In this document: piece after piece, positions 54,297 through 64,000 of the stretch
Numbering within the stretch: position 1 is the stretch's first letter
How the letters are laid out: each line of letters starts with the position of its first letter
NCBI RefSeq assembly: GCF_051020765.1
Contig: NC_134939.1
Location: 2,320,901-2,384,900, forward strand
Direction of reading: 5' to 3'
From: Lasioglossum baleicum
Taxonomy: Eukaryota > Arthropoda > Insecta > Hymenoptera > Halictidae
Length of the DNA: 64,000 bases
The notes under the pieces: generated by a model
What the model saw: the letters and a program-made list of their open reading frames with translations, nothing else
Told to the model about the DNA's origin: nothing
The model's database searches: none
Translations under genes and position numbers: made by a program

Positions 54297-56300
54297 GACT
54301 CACTCTGGCGATGAAACGGGCTTAGCAGGCTGTTGAAAACAATGTCGACCAAGTAACAGAAGTCGAGCGAGCCTGTCCAATAGTACGCCTGCGTTTGCCC
54401 GCCTGCCTGCCAACTCAGCTGTGATTATGTTTACTTTTTTGTTTTTGTACTGTGCCTATTTGTTTACAAATTTAAGCATCTCGTCATTCGAACTATATGG
54501 TATATGTGCGTGCGTGCGCAACATTGAGATTTGCTCCGAGGCATAAAGGGAGAAATGTCTAGGTGAAACTGTAATTGCTGCCAAATAGGCGTGTCGTACG
54601 AGCGCCCGTTTCCAAGTAGTTCAATAAGGATCAGGAATTCCTACTTTGTAAACGTTCTCTCCTCGGTTTTACAATGCGTAACGTGTAATATATAGCGCTA
54701 TTTGTCACACACACGTGCACACATGAATGTGTGGGTCACACGTCGCATCTACGTTTAAATTTATATAAATATATATATAAAAATATATATATATACATTA
54801 TAAATACATAGAATATTTTTATCTACGTCGTAAGATCTTTAACTTGTTATTGTTTCGTTATTTATTCTCTGTAAGAGTATATACGTTCTGAAGCATAAAC
54901 CTTTCAGTTGGAATACATAGATAATACTGTTGCATTATGGAGAATCACATGTATATAACACACAAATTCGAAGTGTATCATAGAGATAATTTTAAAGATC
55001 ATTAGTAACAATATTGAATTATATTGAGAACCTTTACCGTATAGTTCTTTGCGAGTTTGTTGAATTATTTATAATACGTTTTAACGTGTATATCGTAAAG
55101 TACTTCGTCGTGCCAAAAGAAGAAGAAAAGGAAAACGTCCCAAGAAATTCTCGAGTCTAAACGGTTATCGATACATAAATAGCGATCGGACATCTTTTCG
55201 TGAAATCAGTGTGTAAACTTCTTTCCGGTATCGTATAATAGGTCTTAAGGATAGCAATACTTGTATTCGAAAACCCAGTAATGTAGTTGAAGAGGATGGC
55301 GTTTTAGCATGCATAATCTGTATCTGATTTTTGTACATGAAGAAAAGAAAAAAAAGCAGATTTCTCCTTTTATGTCACTAAAACGAGACAAGAAAGAAAA
55401 CCGGTGCTTCGAGCACGTTCGCGGAAACATTTTTTAACAACGACCTGTGTTTTACGTGGGTGGCTCATATCACGGTGACATCGGTTCTCTCACGAATATT
55501 CTGTTAACGTTTATGATTCTAACGGAATAGTTTCGACACAAATTAGATGTAATAAGATCAGCTCAATGACACTAAGTGGACTGTGTGTTAAAGTAAAACT
55601 GTTGTTTAGGTATTTCAACCCACTAAAAAGAAAAATCAGTGTATATGTATAGAATTATCGCCTCCGGCTTAAGAGTTTTACTTATTATATACTTTATGAT
55701 TACTGTATTAAAACAATTAAATGTGAGACAGACGTTCTCCTAGATAAGATTACTAAAAAGTATAATAATATTAGGGCGAAACCAGGAGCTGTGTCCGTTA
55801 ATCAGTAGCAAAATTATATTTTCCGATCGCCATAATAATATTCGCAAAACGATAGCCCCCGGTACAGTCCGTTTCAAGAAATTATACCTCGAAGACTGCG
55901 TCTCGAACATTTTCAACGAATTTTACAAAGATAATTTACTCGATCTAACTAAATTACTCGATCTAACCAACCGACGAAGTTGAAAACTAATGTTTGCTAC
56001 TTTTTAATCGAGCATACGTTCTTGTCTGCGAGTGCAAGAAAGCAAAGTCCAAAATTAAAATAATAGAGGCTCGGTGGTGATTTTAATCAAAAGATAGCAA
56101 GAGTGTGGTGAGTATCGGTTGCAATTAATTGTGTGAGTCACAAGGCATAACTTAGCCGATCTATTCGCCAAAATCGTGTCAAACATTATTTCTATGCAAT
56201 ATATATTATCACTACACACGCATAATATAAATATATATTATATATATATATAATTTATTATAATGATTATTGTATAAATAAATATACAAAATAAATCACA
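54297..56300 (+). other. LpR: LpR 3'UTR and intergenic DNA
   Basis: AT-rich and non-coding. It contains (TA)n tracts at about 54765-54795 and 56225-56255. AATAAA signals lie at 56277-56282 and 56290-56295, 440 bp before the next ATG; a 2-kb 3'UTR is inferred. No hairpin or RNA gene was recognised. Confidence 0.6.
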
Positions 56301-56738
56301 CTACCCTTATCATTATCATACCTATTAAGAAGTGTAAAATGTATAATTTGTAAAAATGTACTTTGAAAATATAGAATAGTAATTAATTTCTTTCCTGCGT
56401 TATGCATCGAATGTAGCGCATAAATTTAAACATTGCCGCTCAAAGGTATAGGATCACTTTTTAACCAAAGATAGTCGTTAGTCAATTTGCTAAATTCCAG
56501 GGATTCTATTCTTCGCAATGATTCCTTTAAAAAAGTAATCGCATCTCTATCATCCGAAACAATTTATAAAAGAAACCTTTCGGAGCATATAATTTGGAAT
56601 GAACCTATCGATACATCGAAAATACACTCTCGTTAGAACGATATCTCGCATAATGGCGTTCATTTTGAAACCGGCTGATACAACGCAATACAACGGTTTT
56701 ATCAGTGTTTACCAACAAAACTATTGAAAACTGATACT

Positions 56739-58044
56739 ATGAGTAATGCGACTAATTATCCCTCTTGTATCAAAATTGTAAGTACTTGGCAAAAAGTAAT
56801 TATTATTGTTCTACAAGAATCGTTGAACACGAATAATATTACAAATCCTGACGTAAATTAATGCTTCTAGCCGGCCACTAATTCAAAACAGAATAATACA
56901 ATGGTTCCTCAGAAATCAGATTTAAACGAAACATTAGCACTTAACAGAGAATTAATAACTTTAGCTAATCGAGTGTTCGGAGAAGGAAAATGGAACCACA
57001 GCGTGACAAATCAAACTGTTGGTGCGTAACTTATTTTTATTAATTGTTACAAACTATTTGGAGTACATTGAAAACGTATTATTATTATTATTATTATTAC
57101 TGTGCTACTGTTTTAGATTTTGTAGAGTCTTTCATGGGCAAATACATTTGCGGCTGTGTAACATTTGTTAAGATTCAATTGCACGATGGAACATTCCACG
57201 AGGATATGGCTTATTTTCATGCGGAAGGAGCTACGAAAGGTTTAGCAGTGCATTCTGCAAGAATTGTATGATATTATATTTGTACTTCGATGTTTCACAT
57301 TTTTGCATGCGAGGAAAATTAACTTTTGGTTTTTGTATTCAGGTTTCTCTTACAGAGGCTTTCAAGAAGGTATTATCTTGTTTTAGTTATTTTATAGAGC
57401 ACGATATAGAGAAGCTACTAACAAAACCTAATTCGCACAATAATAATAGTCAGAAAGAGAGTTTACAATGCTCCATACCTAGTTTTCATAGCGATATGGC
57501 CGAGGCTGATATACAATCGAGTCCATTTAAAAACCAAAAAACCAACAAGGAAGGGGACAGGCCAGGTTCGCACAAGATTTGTTATTGCCGAAGCTTTGGG
57601 AGAATAGTAGAATAGTTCTTATTGTTTGGTATTTTTTAAAAGCAATACCGTGCTCGAAAAGCCCATCGAGTCAGGAGGCACAGATATCTGTACCAAGAAT
57701 AGACACAAAATCAAAAAGTCCAACAGAAAGTACAAGTAAACTTAATGGTGCAAAGAGTACAAACAATGTAAAATGTCAGTTGCAGTCCGATGATGTAAGT
57801 TCTATAAAGGAGCAAGGAATTAATCGAAAGGAACAGGAACAGAAAAAAGGTAGATTAATTAATGATTGATGTAAAATTGATATGAAATTACATGCAAATG
57901 ATTGCAGAACTGAACGAGGAAGAACTTTTACGAATGGAGCGAAAACGAAAGCAAATGGAGAAGCAAGCCGAGTTTAAAAGATTAATGAAAGAAAAGGAAC
58001 AGCAAAAGAGTATAGATAGCAAAAAACCTAATCCTAAATATTAA
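56739..58044 (+). CDS. RAD52: RAD52-like single-strand annealing protein
   Basis: RAD52 binds single-stranded DNA, anneals complementary strands and assists RAD51 in break repair, in the nucleus. Exons: 56739-56777, 56892-57021, 57117-57265, 57343-57565, 57643-57849, 57908-58044 (885 nt, 294 aa). The N-terminal half matches the RAD52 annealing domain: LITLANRVFGEGKWNHSV, TVDFVESFMGKYICG, IQLHDGTFHEDMAYFHAEGA, and the helix LTEAFKKVLSCFSYF. The GLKRALRSFG-like helix of vertebrate RAD52 has lost its second arginine here (FKKVLSCF). The C-terminal half is Ser/Lys-rich and ends in a charged helix (EEELLRMERKRKQMEKQ). Several donors are weak (GTGCGT, GTATGA, GTTCGC), so exon joins are less sure than the identity. 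An alternative start is ATG 56901. Confidence 0.82.
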
Positions 58045-58373
58045 TGGAAATATTTCTGTATATTACAAAGCGAAAAATATTCGAATGTAAATTTAGCTTA
58101 GATCGATTTGTAAGAGCGTGAATCATGTACATTCTTGTCAAATTTATTTTATTTATGCATCGAGAATGTAATCATGTGTAAAACTGCCATATGCATTATG
58201 TCGACCACGTGCTAATGCTATATAATGTATATCTGTTTATCGCATGTTAAGGTTAGGAATTCTAGGAAGAGTGTATTTACTGATAGATATTGTGCTGAGT
58301 GTTATTGAATATGTAATTTATCCAAAAAGAAAATATTTAATTTTTATAACTGTACGATTACTTTTTGTAAAAT

Positions 58374-58379
58374 AATAAA
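58374..58379 (+). terminator. Polyadenylation signal of the RAD52-like gene
   Basis: AATAAA lies 330 bp after the stop codon and only 48 bp before the ATG of the methyltransferase, so the two genes are nearly abutting. Confidence 0.55.
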
Positions 58380-58426
58380 ATATATGTATGCACATACAAT
58401 TTAGTAGATATATTTCCCAGTATATC

Positions 58427-59699
58427 ATGGAAAGTGAAAGCATGGATCAGTATTTTAAGAGTTACGAAGAGCTTGATGTGTGTATACAAACATATATTAT
58501 GCATTTCTGATTTCAAATGTGTTATCCTGTTTAATTCCATTTCCAGGTGCATCAATTAATGTTAAACGACAAGTCAAGGACTCTTACGTACAAGAATGCG
58601 ATTACTAATTCTAAACAATTATTTGAGAATAAAATTGTTATGGATGTTGGTGCAGGAACAGGTACTATTTTATAATTTGTTTCGAAGAGCGGTATCAATT
58701 TTTTAAATGTAAAGAGCAGTATCAATGCATATTGATTTATTTCTAGGAATACTGTCAGCTTTTTGCGCGCAAGCGGGTGCACAGAAAGTTTATGCAGTTG
58801 AAGCGAGCGACTTAGCAAAACTTACCACAGAAGTTGTAAAGGAGAATAAACTGGACGATAAGATTACTGTGATCCATAGCAAAGCGGAGGACATCGATGT
58901 AAATTCAATTGAAAAAGTTGATATAATCGTATCAGAGTGGATGGGCTTTTATTTAGTACACGAAGGAATGTTGGACTCTGTTCTCTTCGCAAGAGACAAT
59001 TTTCTGAAAGAAGATGGTATCCTCTTTCCGTCTGTTGCTAAACTATATGCATCGCCGTGTCAATTGCCATCCATGTACAATTTTTGGGATGACATTTATG
59101 GAGTCAGTATGAAGTAATAACAAATAGTTCGTTAACATAAGCGAATAGTTTTATTGTGTTATAGTATTTAATATTTTCATGCTTTTTGTAGATGCATTGG
59201 ACAGAAGTACAGGGAAATGAAATCAATGAAACCAGAGGTATTATTTGTAGATGACAAAGACCTTTTGGCTGAAGGGAAGTTATTGGCATGGTTGGATCTA
59301 CGGTGCATCGATATTAAAGAATTAGATCTGCTCGGAGGAGAGGATTATGTTTCTATTTGTAAGAAAGATGGGAAGTATCAGGGAATTTGCATTTGGTTCG
59401 ATGCAGAGTTCCCAGGTGGTTTGGAATTATCCACGAGTCCTTCCAGCGAAGCTACTCACTGGAAACAAACTGCTATCGTTTTGCCTACGGACGTGGAAGT
59501 AACGAAAGGCGAGCCTATTGCGTTTAAATTAGAGCTGAGAAGAAACTCTATTAAACCTAGGCAGTATAACATGGAGTTAGAGTTGTTGGATGCAGCAGAG
59601 GTGGATCATGATGTTCCTTGTAATTGTTACATGACGAAATGTATAGTGATGAAAACTTATATAGAAGAGCAAGCAAATGATGGCGAAACGAATAAGTGA
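58427..59699 (+). CDS. Protein arginine N-methyltransferase, PRMT6/Art8 type
   Basis: Transfers methyl groups from S-adenosylmethionine to arginine side chains, probably on histones in the nucleus. Exons: 58427-58477, 58547-58661, 58747-59113, 59192-59699 (346 aa). Motif I is IVMDVGAGTGILSAFCAQAG (split by intron 2), followed by VYAVEAS. The double-E loop is IIVSEWMGFYLVHEGM (Glu119 and Glu128) and the THW loop is LSTSPSSEATHWKQ (266-268). The LSTSP...ATHWKQ segment resembles PRMT6 more than PRMT1. All key type I residues are present. The length equals the minimal PRMT core, with no SH3 or zinc-finger extension. The start was chosen as the first ATG of a short exon joined in phase. Confidence 0.92.
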
Positions 59700-59812
59700 T
59701 TCTACTATCCTTTCATCATGTACAATGTACAAGAAAGGTTTACATGAAATATTTTAATATTGTATGTAAAAGCAAGTTTTTATACAATATATGAACACTT
59801 GTTTCTATTAGA

Positions 59813-59818
59813 AATAAA
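59813..59818 (+). terminator. Polyadenylation signal of the PRMT gene
   Basis: AATAAA lies 114 bp after the stop codon, in an AT-rich 3'UTR. Confidence 0.6.
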
Positions 59819-60029
59819 AGAATTTTTATATACATGTCTCTAAATATTTATTTTATTTCCTTGAATCAACAATTTTAATTATCATCCATGAGAAATTATT
59901 TCACTTTCTTTCTTTGGGTAGGTTCTGTTCCATGCTAAATTTAGGTATACTCTGTCTATGTATACTGTATACTGAGCACTCTCGCATCTTCTCTCTCTCT
60001 CTGATGGTACAATGTGGTACAATGACTAA

Positions 60030-60220
60030 AGTCTGTCTCATATTAGAATAGACCTAGCAAATGACCAGTTTGCGTCGTTCGCTGCGCAGGTTCGCCCTGA
60101 TTGGTAGAACTCCCAATGCACAACGAGCATGAGCCAATCAGTGGAGTTGGGAGGCTCGCAGCAAGGCGCTGCGATCAGTCGAGCTGCGCAAAACAAGTCT
60201 ATTCTAATATGAGACAGACT
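60030..60220. repeat. MITE with 24-bp perfect inverted ends, upstream of RPF2
   Basis: AGTCTGTCTCATATTAGAAT... and its complement at 60197-60220 bound a GC-richer core that is itself partly inverted. The core carries CTGATTGG (60097-60104) and CCAATCAG (60134-60141), an inverted pair of CCAAT boxes. It ends 130 bp before the RPF2 ATG. Confidence 0.78.
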
Positions 60221-60349
60221 ATAAATATCTGTCATGCGAGGTTATTTCTTCGATACACGTGCGCTAAAGACGCTTTAGACATTGGATACCCACGGAATAA
60301 AATATTTCAAATAATTTAAGGATAAGGTAGACGCAATATTTAAGACAGA

Positions 60350-61658
60350 ATGCCGGTAATAAGCAGAGTAGTGTGAGTATTTTCAGTTTACGTTTTTGGT
60401 TACGTTTTCACCTGTGTATGAGAGTTTGAAAAATTTCCTAAGAGGTAACAATTCTCGAAACGTGTAAATTCGTACAGAATTGTTTAAAAACGGAAGGTAT
60501 CTGTTTATTTCGAGCCCTGATCAATATTCGAATTGTTATTGCAGAAAACCAACCACTCACAGGGGCAAAAGAGCTATCTTGAAAAAGGAGCCGAAATTGA
60601 TAGAGGATGTCAAAGAGACTCTCTGCTTTAAAGGAAAAAACACTTCTCAGGTTGTTGTTGATTTTATGAAAGATCTGGTAAGTGGAACTCCAAAATTTCT
60701 AGTTAGGAAAGGCAGCAGATTTATCAATTTAGTAGTATAATTATTATAAAATTTTTCATTGTTTATTTCTTACAGTATGATCTTAAAAAGCCCAATGCAC
60801 AGATGATGCAAAAGAAAAATGATGTCTTGCCGTTTGAAAATGTCACACCTATCGAAAAGTTTGTTACCAAGTATAATGCACCTCTTTTTATGTTTGCATC
60901 GCACAATAAAAAACGACCCCATAATATTGTGATGGGTAGAATGTACGAAAATACGTTGTTAGACATGGCAGAGTTCGGCGTAGAAAATTACAGGAGCTTG
61001 AAAGATTTTAAAGTACCAAAAATATCAGAGGGGTTGAAACCGATGTTGGTATTCAACGGAGAGCTTTTTGAAAACAATTACGAGCTTGATAGGATAAAGA
61101 ATTTGTTTGTAGACATGTTCCACAGAGAAGTTGTTGAGAATATTAGACTACAGGGTATCGAACATGTTTTAAGTTTCACTGCTGTAGAAAATAAAATTCT
61201 CCTAAGGAGTTACAGGTAAATTTATTGTTTAATAACTTTGTTAAACAGTATTGCGTTATATACTTACCTTTTCAACGAACTCTTGTTCCAGAGTACTTCT
61301 GAAGAAGTCTAACGGCAGAACACCGAGGATAGAATTAGAAGAAATTGGCCCGAGAGCAGATTTAATATGCAGACGAACAAAACTTGCTTCCGCTGATCTC
61401 TTTAAGCAAGCATGCAAGAAACCGAAAGAATTAAAGGTCAAAAAGAAGAAGAATATTTCGAAAGACAATCTTGGAACAACCTTTGGCCGCGTACACGTTG
61501 GAGCACAGAATCTTAATAGTATTCAGACAAGAAAAATGAAGGGTTTGAAGAAAACGATAGCGGAGAAGAAGGCTGGTATGAAACGGAAAAGTCCAGATGC
61601 TGCTGCTGCCGATGATAGTCCAAAGAAATCGAAAAATCTCACAGATTCAGCCGATTGA
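60350..61658 (+). CDS. RPF2: Ribosome production factor 2 (Brix domain)
   Basis: Nucleolar assembly factor that, with RRS1, brings the 5S RNP (5S rRNA, uL5, uL18) into pre-60S particles. Exons: 60350-60372, 60545-60677, 60776-61215, 61292-61658 (963 nt, 320 aa). It follows the family end to end: KPTTHRGKRAILKKEPKL, the Brix core (APLFMFASHNKKRPHNIVMG, KPMLVFNGELF, VLLKKSNGRTPRIELEEIGP), then KKKKNISKDNLGTTFGR, QTRKMKGLKK and a basic Ala/Lys tail. Length matches the roughly 306-residue human protein. The first exon has only 23 coding bases; the start is supported by MPVISRVV joining in phase to KPTTHRG. It ends 88 bp from the stop of the opposing gene. Confidence 0.95.
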
Positions 61659-61746
61659 AATAATTAAATACAACTCTCAATGTAAGTGTACAGTAACTTT
61701 TTTTATGAAGGCGCTATTTACAATAAGAAATTCTGGTATTTTCAAT

Positions 61747-63999
61747 TCAATAGGACTTTATACTCCAAGTGGTGTCAGTCTTAGAATCCTGGAAGCAAGA
61801 AAGCAAAATTATGATTTTGAACACAGAATTACGTTGAGCTGCGATTGAGTATTGGTGAACACACGCGCCGAGCGCGTCTGATAATATAACCACGTTTCTC
61901 TTAATAAATTGTACTCTCCGCTGTGGAGCTAATGAAACACTATACAAAGTATGCAATCGTTAAAATAAGTACCTTCACGAGCACTCCACACTTCAAAAGA
62001 TCTGCTCGTGCTTCGTCGCATGCAGTCAGCAAAACTTTATCCAGCATATCCTGTTCTTTGGTCCTGTTTCGGACAATTTTTCGAAACTTTACAAAGTACT
62101 CTATAAGATTATTCAGTTTGTATTCATCCGCCACTTCTGAACGACCGATTCCCAGTTTGGAGAACGTTGTAGATACATAATTCGAGACTGCGCTTACTGC
62201 AGGTATACTCCTGTTTACGGAAGGTTCCTTTCATAAAATAAAATAAAATTGTTTAAATGACATTAACATTAAATACAATTTTATACTTACAGAGGAATCG
62301 TTCAACATTTTATTTCCCATATTAACCAGGTTCAGTATCGTATGCGTTGCTTGTGCGGTGTTAAAATTATTTGCGAATGCTGCGTCAACATTATTCTTCG
62401 TTTCTTCCAAGCACTAAAATAAATTTGCATATTCGTTATTTTTGCAAATCAAGGGGGTAGACTCGTTTTAGGGTACTGTCGCACTCAAAAGTTATATTTT
62501 TACGTTTACGAGGTGTAATTTACAAAAACGAGGCTATGCCCTTAAAGACACGCGGTTCATCGGGAAAATAACAACTCACACGAAGCAGCGCAACTTCGTC
62601 CACATTGCCAGTGGTCCATTTTCCAACGACGTAATTGTCGCAAGTAGCAATGAAATGTTCGACTTTATTCATTATGCTTACTGCGTTATTCATTACCTCG
62701 CCGCAGAATTCGATATCTGAAAAATGATTTGGTAATTTAATCATCCGTATTTAACTTGAATATTTTGTATACGAATGAAATGTACCACTGTCGTAATTAG
62801 AAAGTAAGCAAAGCATTCTGAATTGATTTGCAGTGTATTTTTCAAGGAGTTTTCTTATGCTGATAGTGTTTTGAAGGCTTTTTGACATTTTAACATCTTT
62901 CAGGAGCAGATGTCCACAGTGCAACCAATAATTTACCCATTGGTCTACTTCGTGGTAAGAACACGATTGCGCCTCCTCATTTTCATGATGCGGAAAAACA
63001 AGGTCTATCGCGCCGCTGTGGATGTCTATGGAATTCCCGAAAACTGTGCTATTTCAAGTAGAAATATCAATTTATATAAAATAGACAAATTCTCTATACC
63101 TTCATAAAACTATTTACAACAATTCTATTTGCTGGGAAACAATTACCTAGCGATGGTGCTACACTCTATGTGCCACCCTGGCCTACCGTTACCCCATGGG
63201 GATTCCCAAAAGGGTTCTCCTTCTTTAGACGCCTTCCACAGAGTAAAATCTAATGCTGACTTTTTATTGGGATGACTACTGTCTTGAAACGGAGTCGACA
63301 ACTTGCCATAAATGTTATGTTTGTTTACGTCAAAGTATACCGATCCTATAAATGGTAATCATTCATAAAAAATGATTAAAACTATTAAACATACAAATAC
63401 AGTAATAAATGATTTTACCATCTTTTCCAACGTATGCTTCTTCCTTGTTAACAATGTTATTAATAAAATCAATAATTTGCGGGATGGAATCGGTAACTCT
63501 GCAATATAAATTAGGTTTCGATACATTTAACATTTGCATGTCTTCCATGAATTCTGTCTCGTAATGTTGCGATAGTTCCTCGAAGTTTCGATTAGTCGCC
63601 TTCGCGCGATTTATTATTTTGTCATCTATGTTTGTGACAGACATTGCCATTATAACGTTTATGTTAAAATGATCTGTCAATATTCTTCTGATGATATCTG
63701 TCCTGACGTAAGTGCTGTATAATATAAAGTGCGTTATATTTCATAAAAGTTTCTTTAATTGTTTTTTTTTTTAATGAATACTGGAACGAATGAATGAATC
63801 GAAATGTGTCTTACGCTGCGTGTCCGATGTGTGCGGAATCATAAACAGTTGGACCACAGACGTACCAGGTTAGATAATTTTTATTTTTTAAAATTAGCGG
63901 TACTGTACACTTTGTTGCAGTGTTATATACTTTAATGTTTGTTTCATAGCCGACCGGTTTCATCCACTGCGGCTTTTGTTTCTGTTTTGTGTCGTGCAT
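61747..63999 (-). CDS. CARS2: Cysteine--tRNA ligase, mitochondrial type (CARS2-like)
   Basis: Class I synthetase that charges tRNA-Cys. Exons on the - strand: 63999-63815, 63714-63419, 63345-63147, 63048-62786, 62716-62580, 62413-62291, 62227-61973, 61788-61747 (1500 nt, 499 aa). Motifs: TWYVCGPTVYDSAHIGHA (HIGH signature and first zinc Cys), VTNIDDKIINRAKATNRNF, GRPGWHIECSTIAR (second zinc Cys), DIHSGAIDLVFPHHENEEAQ and DVKMSKSLQNTISI (KMSKS). It lacks the large insertion of cytosolic CARS1, and its wording (VTDSIPQIIDFINNIV) is like CARS2, so mitochondrial action is inferred. The ATG at 63999 is the first in frame, but the window ends one base later; a targeting peptide could lie upstream. 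Confidence 0.9.
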
Positions 64000-64000
64000 A

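Noticed and set aside
61747..63999. Cytosolic CARS1
   Set aside because: The long insertion that separates the first catalytic segments in cytosolic enzymes is absent and the motif wording follows CARS2.

Overview
The window is nuclear DNA of an insect, most likely a hymenopteran (ant, bee or wasp). The basis is intron-rich genes with GT-AG splicing, an insect-type lipophorin receptor, a mellifera-subfamily mariner, and a RAD52-like gene, which Drosophila lacks. The species cannot be named from the sequence. All gene models below were joined by hand from reading frame, splice-site phase and domain content.

Positions 1-54296 are one gene on the + strand, the lipophorin receptor LpR (LDLR/VLDLR family). 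It has eleven coding exons and about 868 residues: signal peptide, seven LDLa repeats, EGF modules, a six-bladed YWTD propeller, a Thr-rich linker, one membrane helix and an FDNPVY endocytosis signal. Exon 1 (81-333) is separated from exon 2 (31464-31586) by a 31.1-kb intron. Introns 2 and 3 are also long. The other exons are compact and lie between 45.8 and 54.3 kb.

The long introns are packed with mobile elements. There are two internally deleted mariners with the same catalytic substitution, one carrying a TTAA-flanked foldback. There is also a mellifera-type mariner, a decayed Tc1 element and hAT remnants, including a MITE with a perfect 8-bp target duplication. Three Transib-like elements have CACAGTGG-type ends and CGACG/CAACG duplications. 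A 5S-rRNA-derived SINE has a perfect 15-bp duplication. A compound repeat is present twice in inverted orientation (14.9-18.4 and 22.9-25.0 kb), and several palindromes measure 0.6-2.4 kb. At 20.7-21.9 kb an array of eleven 33-nt two-stem hairpin units shows compensatory base changes in both stems; I do not recognise it.

Positions 56.7-64.0 kb hold a dense housekeeping cluster: a RAD52-like recombination mediator (+), a PRMT6/Art8-type arginine methyltransferase (+), the ribosome-assembly factor RPF2 (+), and on the - strand mitochondrial cysteinyl-tRNA synthetase (CARS2-like), converging on RPF2 with 88 bp between stop codons. A 190-bp MITE carrying two CCAAT boxes lies just upstream of RPF2.

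No tRNA gene, functional rRNA gene, CRISPR array or operon was seen. Most open frames in the introns are transposon remnants or chance.
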